The translations under genes were made by a program, and so were the position numbers. Below, piece by piece: positions 17,448-25,593 of a DNA stretch of 47,966 nt. The stretch lies in contig WQVY01000011.1 of assembly GCA_009785605.1 (NCBI GenBank), positions 1-47,966 of the forward strand, given 5' to 3'. Origin of the DNA: Defluviitaleaceae bacterium. GTDB taxonomy: Bacteria > Bacillota > Clostridia > Lachnospirales > WQUN01. The notes under the pieces are model-generated. The model searched no databases. It had not been told where the DNA came from and saw nothing but the letters and a program-made list of their open reading frames with translations. Each line of letters starts with the position of its first letter. Within the stretch, counting starts at the first letter, position 1.

Positions 17448-18962
17448 ATGAAGAAGCGAATAACCGCATTGTTAGTCATATGCGTGATATTAATACAGTC
17501 GACACCTGTAGCTGCCATACCATATATGAGTTTTGGCTTTGTTCCGTATACTAGTTTTGGGTTTTGGCGTTTAGATGATGATGGTAACAACTTTGGCCGC
17601 TTTTTTATGCAGGCACCCTATATGCCCGCAAGCCCAATGCCTGTGATAGGCAACCCACTATTTGTAGATGGGGAAAGTGTTCAAGGGCTTCAGCATCCCA
17701 TGGATTTATTTATATGTGCAGATGATTATATTTTTGTTGTAGACATGCGCCAAAACAGGGCCGTGCAAATGACAGAAAGAAGCGAGTTTATTAGAGAGTT
17801 TGGCGATTATGATGGGCCGGGCCGGTTAAACAACCCGGAAGGGATATTTGTAAGACGTGATACAGGCGAGGTATACATTAGCGACACTGGTAACTTCCGT
17901 GTGGCAGTGTTTTGTAGTGAAGGGGTATTTTTACGTGAAATTACCCGCCCATACGACTCACGTATCCAAGATATATTGTTTAGGCCAGAAAGGATTGGCA
18001 TAGACTCTCGTGGTTTTTATGTAGTACAGCTAAAAGGGGAGAATAGGGGGTTGATGCTTCTGACCCCAAACGGCGAGTTTAATGGCTTCTTTGGAGCTAA
18101 CATATCCCAACCTGGTGTTATAGAAAGAGTAAGGTCCAGGTTTTATTCGATGGAGCAGCGGATGGCTACCCAAACAGTACAAAACTCCATCAGCGACATG
18201 TATATAGACGATTTAGGATTTTTATATACAGCAACAGCCGCCGCCAACACAGAGCAAGTTAAAAAATTTAATGTAGGCGCACAAAATCTTTTTAGGGATA
18301 GGCAGATGGATGTTGCCCCCATAGCAACGCTATCTCAAGGTTGGTTTGATGGTATAAGGACTTCCTATAGTAGTGTGACAGTAGATGACAAGGGCAATGT
18401 GTTTGCGCTATGTTCTGGCACGGGACGGGTGTTTATGTTTGACTCCTTTGGCGAGCCTGTGTTTGTTTTTGGTGCACGGATGTTTGATAGGGGTAACATA
18501 ACGGTCGGCCTTTTTGGCGACCCTACCGCGATACGGGTCAACTCTAACGGGACTTTGTTTGTTACAGATTTGGCATACCGCGGTGTGCTGGTTTTTACAC
18601 CAACGCCTTTTGCCTTGCGTATTAAAGAGCTTAACTACCTTAGCATGGACGGCCGCTGGCACGATGCTGTGCCTTTGGCCCGCGAGATATTGGAAGACAA
18701 TGTTTTTTTCATGTCGGCTCACATGGTTATCGGCAATGCATATTTCCAAGACCAAGACTGGGCAATGGCGCGCAGCTACTTTAGAAGGGCCTTTAACTCC
18801 CAAGAATATTCGGAAGCTTTTTGGGAGCATAGGCTGGTTTTTATGCAACAAAACTTTGTTTATCTTGTACTTGTTATTCCGGCTATTATATTTCTATTTG
18901 GTGTAAAAAATGTTGTAACACGTAAGCGTAGGGCTTCAACACCGGCTCTTGGCACCAATTAG
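17448..18962 (+). CDS. Secreted/membrane NHL-repeat beta-propeller protein
   Basis: 504 residues. Signal peptide (KRITALLVICVILIQSTPVAA), then a beta-propeller of NHL-like repeats over ~55-390 (LQHPMDLFICADDYIFVVD, LNNPEGIFVRRDTGEVYISD, DPTAIRVNSNGTLFVTD), a helical TPR-like stretch (~395-465) and a C-terminal transmembrane helix (VYLVLVIPAIIFLFGV) with a basic tail. It therefore sits outside the membrane, anchored at its C-terminus. NHL propellers bind proteins or ligands; no enzyme motif is seen. It lies between importer permeases and a YIP1-like gene; AGGAGG precedes the ATG. I recall similar NHL/YIP1/DUF5696 neighbourhoods in sugar importer operons of Bacillota, but their function is not known to me. 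Confidence 0.8.
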   Translation: MKKRITALLVICVILIQSTPVAAIPYMSFGFVPYTSFGFWRLDDDGNNFGRFFMQAPYMPASPMPVIGNPLFVDGESVQGLQHPMDLFICADDYIFVVDMRQNRAVQMTERSEFIREFGDYDGPGRLNNPEGIFVRRDTGEVYISDTGNFRVAVFCSEGVFLREITRPYDSRIQDILFRPERIGIDSRGFYVVQLKGENRGLMLLTPNGEFNGFFGANISQPGVIERVRSRFYSMEQRMATQTVQNSISDMYIDDLGFLYTATAAANTEQVKKFNVGAQNLFRDRQMDVAPIATLSQGWFDGIRTSYSSVTVDDKGNVFALCSGTGRVFMFDSFGEPVFVFGARMFDRGNITVGLFGDPTAIRVNSNGTLFVTDLAYRGVLVFTPTPFALRIKELNYLSMDGRWHDAVPLAREILEDNVFFMSAHMVIGNAYFQDQDWAMARSYFRRAFNSQEYSEAFWEHRLVFMQQNFVYLVLVIPAIIFLFGVKNVVTRKRRASTPALGTN

Positions 18963-18983
18963 TTTAGCAAAGGAGTGAATACC

Positions 18984-19610
18984 GTGAAGACCCATCTTTT
19001 AAGTTTGTCATATCTTTGGAAGGTCTTGTTGCATCCTATAGACTCTTTTTACGAACTGGCATATGAGGGTAAGGGAAGTGTTTTGGTTGCCAGTATTGTT
19101 TATGTGTTGTATTTTTCCGCGCTTGTTTTCCAAGTTATTGTGACAAATTTTATTTTTAATATGTATGGGCTTCATGGTATGCCCATACCTCAAATATTTG
19201 TTATTTATGTTGTACCTGTAATAGTCCTTACTGCGGCCAATTATCTGGTGAGCGCCATAAAGCAGGGCCAGGGTACTTTTAGGGCTGTGTATATTGCTAC
19301 GGCATATGCATTGTCCCCAGTTGTGTTATTTATACCGCCGCTGGCTCTTATTTCTAATGTCCTTTCTGGGGCAGAGGCGGCTATATATGATACGGCGGTA
19401 ATATTTATATATGTATGGGTAGGGTTTTTGTACTATGTGAGTGTAATGGAAGTGCATGGATACAGCATCCCAGAAGCTTTTTTTAATACTATATGGATAA
19501 TTTTTGGTGCGGTAATGCTTGTACTTTTTGGTGCTGCATTTTTTGGCATTACCTTTCAGTCATTTAATTTCCTGTACGAGTTTTTGCGGGAGGTAATTGG
19601 TTATGTATAA
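18984..19610 (+). CDS. YIP1-like polytopic membrane protein
   Basis: 208 residues with five hydrophobic segments (VASIVYVLYFSALVFQVIV, FVIYVVPVIVLTAANYLV, AYALSPVVLFIPPLALI, FIYVWVGFLYYVSVMEV, IFGAVMLVLFGAAFFGITF), the YIP1 family pattern with an N-terminal LWKVLLHPIDSFYEL amphipathic stretch and the conserved YALSP. Bacterial YIP1 proteins have no established role. The GTG start at 18984 has AAAGGAG 8 bases upstream; GTG 18975 lies inside that site. Its end overlaps the next gene by 8 bases, so the two are coupled. Confidence 0.8.
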   Translation: MKTHLLSLSYLWKVLLHPIDSFYELAYEGKGSVLVASIVYVLYFSALVFQVIVTNFIFNMYGLHGMPIPQIFVIYVVPVIVLTAANYLVSAIKQGQGTFRAVYIATAYALSPVVLFIPPLALISNVLSGAEAAIYDTAVIFIYVWVGFLYYVSVMEVHGYSIPEAFFNTIWIIFGAVMLVLFGAAFFGITFQSFNFLYEFLREVIGYV

Positions 19611-21963
19611 CCGGACGTTTGAAGACTATAAAAAGTTTTGGCTGGCTAAGCTGCGTTTTTGGGCCGTAATTGCCGTTATTGTGCTGGTCTTGTTTGGCAT
19701 TAGGGTTGTTGTTACCCATGGGCGGCTTTCTCGCTTAGACACTGGGGATATTGTAAGCGACAGCGCACACCCAGTCCGTTTTAACGAAGACTTAGAGCGT
19801 CTGCACTACAACGGTGTAGTAGTACTTATAGAAAATGAAAATCTAACTTTTGCGGTGGACTTTAGTGACGGTAATATTGAGGTAACCAACCGTGCTAGTG
19901 GCTATGTATGGCGTAGTAAGCCTTCACCAGAGGAAATGTATCTGGACACATCAAACAACCTGTGGCAAAACATAGCTCAATCACCTATTTATGTTGAATT
20001 TGTAAACACTATATATGAAACATTGCAAAGCATGTTGCATGTGGGTTCCCCCGGGTACATGGTTGATGTATTTAGGTTGCCTGACGGGGCTGGTATAAGG
20101 GTATATTACCAGTTTGCAAATCAAGGGATTGCGGTTGCGCTAGATTTTTACCTCCATCACGACCACTTAGAAGTTGACATGCCAAACTACATGGTACGCG
20201 AGCGTCCCATGACTTACATCATGGATGGTAGGCGGCTGGTTCACGACCCTACTCAACCCAGTGCGTTGATATTTAATATTCGTGTATTGCCCTTTTTTGG
20301 TGCAAGCCAAGACAGAGATATATATGACAATGTTATAAATGGTTTTATGTTTATACCTGATGGTCCTGGGGCGCTTATCCGTTTTGACGAGCATAGGGAT
20401 TTCTTTAATGTATATTCTGGCGCTGTGTACGGAAGTGATTTTTCGTTTTTTAGCGTTATCAACAATGCCATAGGACAGCAGCGGTGGTTTCCTCGTATTC
20501 ATTTTCCAGTTTTTGGTATAAACCGGGGGGCAGATTCACTTTTAGCTGTTATTCACCAGGGAGAAAGTAACGCCAATATAAACGCATACCCTGCCGGGGT
20601 ACGCACAACTTTTAACAATGTACACGCCCAGTTTAACTACAGGGTCAGGTACATGCGCTTTCACAACATGATCGGTGACGGGACTATGCGGTTTACGGAA
20701 TCCTCTGCAAATTCGACTAGGAACATACGCTACTTTTTCTTGACCGGTGATGATGCGGGATATGTAGGTATGGCGGCGGCATACAGGCAGTACTTGATGG
20801 ACGTTAAAGGTTTAAACCGTAGGCCGTCTGGCGGCGATATACCTATGGAGTTAAGCATATATGGCGGAGACAGGGAGGCGTCTTTCCTTATATCTCCGTT
20901 TATCACCATGACCACCTTTGACCAAGGGAAGGAAATCGTGCAGTTCTTTGCAGATAATGGCGTAACACAAATGAATATACTGTACAACGCCTGGTACCGG
21001 GATGGCAATGCCGCTAGGTTCCCCAATAGGTTCCCGCCGGCGAGTCAGCTTGGTGGGAGGCAGGGTTTACGTTCTTTTGTTGAGTTTGCTCACGAACATG
21101 ACTTTAGTGTGTTTCTTACAGATTGGAACTTCCACGTGCAAAGCACAAGAGGGATAGTGCGCTCACGTGATGTTATTTATGATATTCAAGATACACCTTT
21201 AAACTGGGGTACATTTGCCAACCCCATGTATGTACTTAACCCTGCAGCTATGAGAAGAATCGCAGAAAGAAGTCTTGAAGAATATAGGCGGCTTGGTATA
21301 GATGGCATAATGGAGTTTTCTTCCGAATATCTAATATCAAACCAGGGCCAAGCCAACCGGATGCATAGGGAAGAAGTGAAAAGAGAAATCCGCGCTTTGT
21401 ACCAACATATGTCTGACGAACTTGGTCGGATATATTTGTGGCGTGGTATGACTTTTGGTGTTGTTGACGGTGCTGCTGTTGTTGACCCAGCCAACACATT
21501 TAGCTTTTCTCCTTTGATAAATGAGTATGTGCCGTTCTACCATATTGCTTTTAGGGGGCTTATAGACTTAATAACAGTCCCTGTTAATACAATGGCAAAC
21601 CCGGAAGTTACGATATTGCAAGCAGCAGAACATGGCATGAATCTTAGTTTCATCCTGACATATGCCCCAACAGAGTATCTATTTTTTGCTTACAACTCGT
21701 GGATGCTAACTAGCTCCCAATTTGACATATTCAAGTATAGCTTTTTGGAGCTGTATAACCGCTGGAACTATATATTTGCCGATGTTAAAGGGCAGTTTAT
21801 AGTAAACCATGAAAATATTGCGGACAATATATTCCGCACAACCTACGAAAACGGGTTCCAAGTTATCGTAAACTACCGCAACGAAGCCTTTGAATATGAG
21901 GGAGTATCCATCCCGGCTCTTAACTTTGCCATAAGGCGCGAAGGGCAGGTATACATTCCATGA
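19603..21963 (+). CDS. Membrane-anchored DUF5696-like protein with glycosidase-like barrel
   Basis: 786 residues. A cytoplasmic N-terminus, one transmembrane helix (~residues 18-38), then a large extracytoplasmic part: a beta-rich region (~50-400) and a region with TIM-barrel rhythm (~420-700) carrying acidic motifs in strand-end positions (FVEFAHEHDFSVFLTDWNFH, LGIDGIMEFSSEYL, IYLWRGMTFGVVDGA), and a C-terminal beta domain. This fits what I recall of DUF5696 proteins, which sit in such transporter operons. It could be a surface glycosidase that trims the imported glycan, but I cannot name catalytic residues. GGGAGG lies 9 bases before ATG 19603; the TTG at 19597 is too close. It overlaps the next permease gene by 4 bases. 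Confidence 0.7.
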   Translation: MYNRTFEDYKKFWLAKLRFWAVIAVIVLVLFGIRVVVTHGRLSRLDTGDIVSDSAHPVRFNEDLERLHYNGVVVLIENENLTFAVDFSDGNIEVTNRASGYVWRSKPSPEEMYLDTSNNLWQNIAQSPIYVEFVNTIYETLQSMLHVGSPGYMVDVFRLPDGAGIRVYYQFANQGIAVALDFYLHHDHLEVDMPNYMVRERPMTYIMDGRRLVHDPTQPSALIFNIRVLPFFGASQDRDIYDNVINGFMFIPDGPGALIRFDEHRDFFNVYSGAVYGSDFSFFSVINNAIGQQRWFPRIHFPVFGINRGADSLLAVIHQGESNANINAYPAGVRTTFNNVHAQFNYRVRYMRFHNMIGDGTMRFTESSANSTRNIRYFFLTGDDAGYVGMAAAYRQYLMDVKGLNRRPSGGDIPMELSIYGGDREASFLISPFITMTTFDQGKEIVQFFADNGVTQMNILYNAWYRDGNAARFPNRFPPASQLGGRQGLRSFVEFAHEHDFSVFLTDWNFHVQSTRGIVRSRDVIYDIQDTPLNWGTFANPMYVLNPAAMRRIAERSLEEYRRLGIDGIMEFSSEYLISNQGQANRMHREEVKREIRALYQHMSDELGRIYLWRGMTFGVVDGAAVVDPANTFSFSPLINEYVPFYHIAFRGLIDLITVPVNTMANPEVTILQAAEHGMNLSFILTYAPTEYLFFAYNSWMLTSSQFDIFKYSFLELYNRWNYIFADVKGQFIVNHENIADNIFRTTYENGFQVIVNYRNEAFEYEGVSIPALNFAIRREGQVYIP

Positions 21964-22859
21964 AGAAACTAACAATTGAACAACGCAAAAAATTAATTGG
22001 GTCTGCGTTTGTTGCCCCATGGGTCATAGGGCTGTTGCTGTTTTGGGTATACCCTATGATAGCATCGTCTGTCATGAGTCTTTTCCAGATAACGCCGTAT
22101 TATGCGGGGTTTAGGTGGGAGTTTATTGGGCTTGCTAACTTTAACCGTATCTTGCGAATAGAAGCTAGGTTTTTGGACCAGCTTGTTCCATTTATGTTTA
22201 GGACAATTGTAATGGCCCCGGTTATTGTGTTGTTTGCTGTGGTTGTTGCACTTCTATTGAATCAAAAGTTCCCGGGACGGGGTATGTTTAGGGCTGTATT
22301 TTTCTTGCCTGTGTTGTTTACAACTGGCGGTGTAATCATCACCCTTATGACCGATGGAGGGATGGACACAGCCGAGACTGCGGGTGCTGCGGCTACAACA
22401 TCTGTTTCCTTCCTTAACTCGGAGGCTTTGATGGACTTGGTGCATAGGTTTATGCCCCCCAGGATTGCGGTCGCGCTTTCAGATGTACTGGACTCATTTG
22501 TTTTAGTACTTTGGTATGCGGGGATACAAATTACACTACTAATTGCCGGTTGCCAAAGCATCCCAGGTACTATATATGAAGCAGCAAGTATAGACGGTGC
22601 CAACGCTTGGGAAACGATGTGGAAAATAACCTTGCCAGGGATTTTGCCCTTTATACTAATATCGCTAATTTATACAATTGTTGATTTATCTTCTTTGATA
22701 GACAACCCAATTTTAGAGTTAATAAACGATGCTATGGCAAACCCGCTTACCCAGGGTATGGGCCTAGCCTCTGCCATAGGGTGGGTTTATCAAGTAGTAA
22801 TTATGCTGCTTATAGGCTTTGTGTTCTTCATGTTTAGAAAAGCTACACCAAAACAATAA
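21960..22859 (+). CDS. CUT1 sugar ABC permease, MalF-like (second set)
   Basis: 299 residues with six transmembrane segments, beginning LIGSAFVAPWVIGLLLFWVYP. EAA loop EAASIDGANAWETMWKITLP. A periplasmic-side insert (TDGGMDTAETAGAAATT) between helices is typical of some larger-oligosaccharide permeases. Its ATG overlaps the preceding stop (ATGA), so it is coupled to the DUF5696-like gene rather than standing as a separate importer. Confidence 0.95.
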   Translation: MKKLTIEQRKKLIGSAFVAPWVIGLLLFWVYPMIASSVMSLFQITPYYAGFRWEFIGLANFNRILRIEARFLDQLVPFMFRTIVMAPVIVLFAVVVALLLNQKFPGRGMFRAVFFLPVLFTTGGVIITLMTDGGMDTAETAGAAATTSVSFLNSEALMDLVHRFMPPRIAVALSDVLDSFVLVLWYAGIQITLLIAGCQSIPGTIYEAASIDGANAWETMWKITLPGILPFILISLIYTIVDLSSLIDNPILELINDAMANPLTQGMGLASAIGWVYQVVIMLLIGFVFFMFRKATPKQ

Positions 22860-22953
22860 CTGTATTGTGAAATTGTTGCTTGCGGCAAAAACCGTGAACT
22901 TATTTTTGCATATAGCAATGCTTAAATAAGTTTGCTGATTGGAGAATATTGTT

Positions 22954-23955
22954 ATGACTGCAATTAAAAACAACCGGCTTTTTAGTGACCCTGCTTATCG
23001 TAGGCAAGTGACTATTAGAATTAGAGCGGTATTGTTTGGTGCAAGCCGAGAAAAACGCGGGCTTGTAAGCTCCATTTTGCTGTATTTTACCCTTACCAGC
23101 TTAGCCTTGGTTTATTTTGCTCCTATCCTTTCGATGTTTGTAACTTCGGTTATGATCTTTTCGGATATGATGAACCCGGCAACAAACTGGATCCCACGCC
23201 AGTTCGAGTGGAGTAATTTTTACCCAGCAGCATGGAATGCGCTAAGTATTACGCCAGGCACATGGTTTGTACCAGGTTTTACGTTTTTGCAAAACATCGG
23301 GCGCTCTACTATGGTTAATACAGTTGTTGTTACGTTGCCAAGTGCATTATTTCAAGTATTTTCTTGTGCGGTTGCTGGATATGCTTTTGGTAGGCTGGAC
23401 TTTCCTTTTAAGCGTGCGGCATTTGTATTGTTGATATTGGTATTTGTTGTGCCGCCGCAAGCCCAGCTCATCCCACTTATATGGACATATCGTGGGCTTG
23501 GGATACTTAATACCCCGCTGGTTTTTTATGGGCCTGCGTTTTTTGGTCATGGGGTAAGAGGTAGCTTGTTTGTGTTTGTATACATGCAGTTCTTCCGCAA
23601 ACTGCCTAAGGATTTAGAAGAGGCGGCTATGGTTGATGGTGTTAGCCCGCTTATGATTTTTATTAAGGTCATGATGCCGCTTGCCAAGCCTGCTTTTATG
23701 GTTGTGTTTCTATTTTCTATTGTATATCACTGGACCGAGTCGCTATTGTCTTCTACGTTGTATTCACAATTTCCAACACTAAGCGTTCGTATAATGATGA
23801 CTATGGATCCAGATGCAATGACAGGTGTGCATGTCACTATGCGCACGGTACAAATGGCCACCGGAGTTATCATGATGGCTCCGATTTTATTACTTTACTT
23901 TTTTACCCAGCGCACATTTACAGAAAGTATAGAGCGTACAGGTTTGGTGGACTAG
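22954..23955 (+). CDS. CUT1 sugar ABC permease, MalG-like (second set)
   Basis: 333 residues. A longer than usual cytoplasmic N-terminus (~45 residues), then six transmembrane segments and EAA loop EEAAMVDGVSPLMIFIKVMMP. Start ATG 22954 with GGAG 9 bases upstream; the in-frame TTG at 22939 overlaps that site. The 94 bases separating it from its partner contain no terminator that I can see. Confidence 0.95.
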   Translation: MTAIKNNRLFSDPAYRRQVTIRIRAVLFGASREKRGLVSSILLYFTLTSLALVYFAPILSMFVTSVMIFSDMMNPATNWIPRQFEWSNFYPAAWNALSITPGTWFVPGFTFLQNIGRSTMVNTVVVTLPSALFQVFSCAVAGYAFGRLDFPFKRAAFVLLILVFVVPPQAQLIPLIWTYRGLGILNTPLVFYGPAFFGHGVRGSLFVFVYMQFFRKLPKDLEEAAMVDGVSPLMIFIKVMMPLAKPAFMVVFLFSIVYHWTESLLSSTLYSQFPTLSVRIMMTMDPDAMTGVHVTMRTVQMATGVIMMAPILLLYFFTQRTFTESIERTGLVD

Positions 23956-23965
23956 TGTCACTGAT

Positions 23966-24052
23966 ATGAGGCAACAAATGAAGCAACACATGAAGCAACA
24001 AGGAACCAAAACATATAATTGTGTACTCAATTTAAGGAGGAAAGAAGAATGA
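23966..24052 (+). CDS. Possible 28-residue leader peptide containing a 3x12-bp tandem repeat
   Basis: ATG 23966 opens a 28-codon frame whose first 12 codons are a threefold 12-base repeat (23966-24001) encoding MRQQ-MKQH-MKQQ. Its TGA overlaps the ATG of the solute-binding lipoprotein gene (ATGA at 24049-24052). The ribosome site is weak. The repeat is plain in the sequence; translation is inferred. It could instead be an untranslated repeat in the mRNA leader. Confidence 0.3.
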   Translation: MRQQMKQHMKQQGTKTYNCVLNLRRKEE

Positions 24053-25494
24053 AGAAAAAGTTTTTACTTGCTTTGCTTGCTGTGCTTGCAATGGTACTTA
24101 TTGCGGCATGTGGCAACGGCAATGGCGGCACAGAAGCACCACCAGCAAACGACCCGCCACAACAAAACCAAGAAGAAACACCAGCAACCCCACCGGTTAC
24201 AGGTAACGAAAGTGGTTGGCAGTTACCAGATGGCCGTATTGCTGGGCTTGAAGGTGAATTAATAGTAGCCGGTGCAGCCCGCCAGTTTAACGTAAGTGAC
24301 CCAGACCTTGGCGGTGCTTTTGAGTATTTCCAAGAGTTTTACCCCAACTTCCGTACCACTATTTTTGACCGTGGCAACGAAGGCGGCGCACTTGGCCATT
24401 TGCAAACACTTATTGCAGCTGGTACCCCACCAGATGTATATATCACAGACTCTGGTGACGTAAGAAACCTTGTACGCTTGGGTATGATTGAAGATATTAC
24501 AGGTTTCTTTGACGTATTCCCTGAATATCATGCATCCCTTATCCCACAAGCTACAGACCTTAACACAGTAGACGGCCGTATTTATGGCGTGACATGGCAG
24601 TTGCTTCCCAGAGCTTGGATTACAAACGTAGACTTGTTTGAGCGTATGGGCATTGACTTGCCTGGCCCAGACTGGACAGTTGACGATTTTATTGAAATCA
24701 ACGCCCGTTTTGGTGCTAACAGAAGTTTAGGCATAAGCGGTGTACAGGGTGAGCAGCATATTATCGTGCATCAGTTCCTTATGGCGTTTAACATTACCGG
24801 TTCTACATTCGAAGGCGACCTGGAGCTTTCTGCTTTCGCAGACGACCCAAATGCAATTAGGGCAGTAGAAGCGATGATAGCTTCTGGCGTATTTGACACA
24901 GACACACAATTTACTGGTGCTGAAATTGACGCGTTTGGCCCTTGGCCAGCATTCTTTACACGCGGTCACTCTGCTTGGCAGCCATGGTCTGTATGGGGTC
25001 AGCCAATTAACAGGCAAACCGGCGAAATCCTTATGAACTGGACCGTATTGCCTCCACCAAGAGGGCCAGAAGGCCACCGCGGTGGTAACTCAGGTACGAT
25101 AACAATGGCTCTTTTCCCAGGTACACCCAATGCAGACTTAGCATTTAAGTATATTATGGCTTCCACAAGTCAGCACTTTGTAGAAAATGCTTATGTTGTA
25201 AACATGGGTGCTAACCCACCTGCGGTTTACCCAGCTGGGTTTAGAGCTGACGAGATACGTTTCCCTGTTGGTTTCCCACCTGTAGCTATGAATCATGTAA
25301 CACACCCGGATAATGCTGCTGCCTTAGCGGGCTGGGAGTTGGCCGTGTCTTACATGGTACAAGATCCTTTCTCTGTTGTTGGTATCATGAACAACCACAT
25401 TGTTGCGTATGTTATCCCAGGTACACGCTCTATTGCAGATATGCTTAGGGAATATGACAACTGGCGTAACGGTTATTTGAGAGCCGGACAGTAA
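24049..25494 (+). CDS. Sugar ABC transporter solute-binding lipoprotein
   Basis: 481 residues. Lipoprotein signal with lipobox LIAAC (Cys21), a Gly/Asn/Pro/Gln-rich linker to ~55, then a type-1 solute-binding domain (AAGTPPDVYITDSGDVRNLV, GRIYGVTWQLLPRAWITNVDLFERMG, FFTRGHSAWQPWSVWG). It lies on the outer membrane face and delivers a glycan fragment to the second permease pair directly upstream. AAGGAGG lies 8 bases before the ATG; an upstream in-frame TTG (24019) is ignored because it precedes the ribosome site. The Ala/Leu codon use is typical of a highly expressed binding protein. The transcript probably ends largely at the 25504 terminator. Confidence 0.95.
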   Translation: MKKKFLLALLAVLAMVLIAACGNGNGGTEAPPANDPPQQNQEETPATPPVTGNESGWQLPDGRIAGLEGELIVAGAARQFNVSDPDLGGAFEYFQEFYPNFRTTIFDRGNEGGALGHLQTLIAAGTPPDVYITDSGDVRNLVRLGMIEDITGFFDVFPEYHASLIPQATDLNTVDGRIYGVTWQLLPRAWITNVDLFERMGIDLPGPDWTVDDFIEINARFGANRSLGISGVQGEQHIIVHQFLMAFNITGSTFEGDLELSAFADDPNAIRAVEAMIASGVFDTDTQFTGAEIDAFGPWPAFFTRGHSAWQPWSVWGQPINRQTGEILMNWTVLPPPRGPEGHRGGNSGTITMALFPGTPNADLAFKYIMASTSQHFVENAYVVNMGANPPAVYPAGFRADEIRFPVGFPPVAMNHVTHPDNAAALAGWELAVSYMVQDPFSVVGIMNNHIVAYVIPGTRSIADMLREYDNWRNGYLRAGQ

Positions 25495-25503
25495 CGTTAT
25501 GTA

Positions 25504-25558
25504 CTGCTGCATGGCGGGGCTTTGCGCTTAGCCCAGCCTCGCTATGCGCAGTTTTTTT
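25504..25558 (+). terminator. Rho-independent terminator after the transporter operon
   Basis: 16-bp stem (25504-25520 with 25536-25551) having one bulged base and two G-U pairs, 15-nt loop, then seven T. Strong; some read-through to the GH2 gene 36 bases beyond is possible because no clear promoter is visible between them. Confidence 0.85.
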
Positions 25559-25593
25559 ATGGAATTACTGCAACGCTTTGGGAGTGATATATA

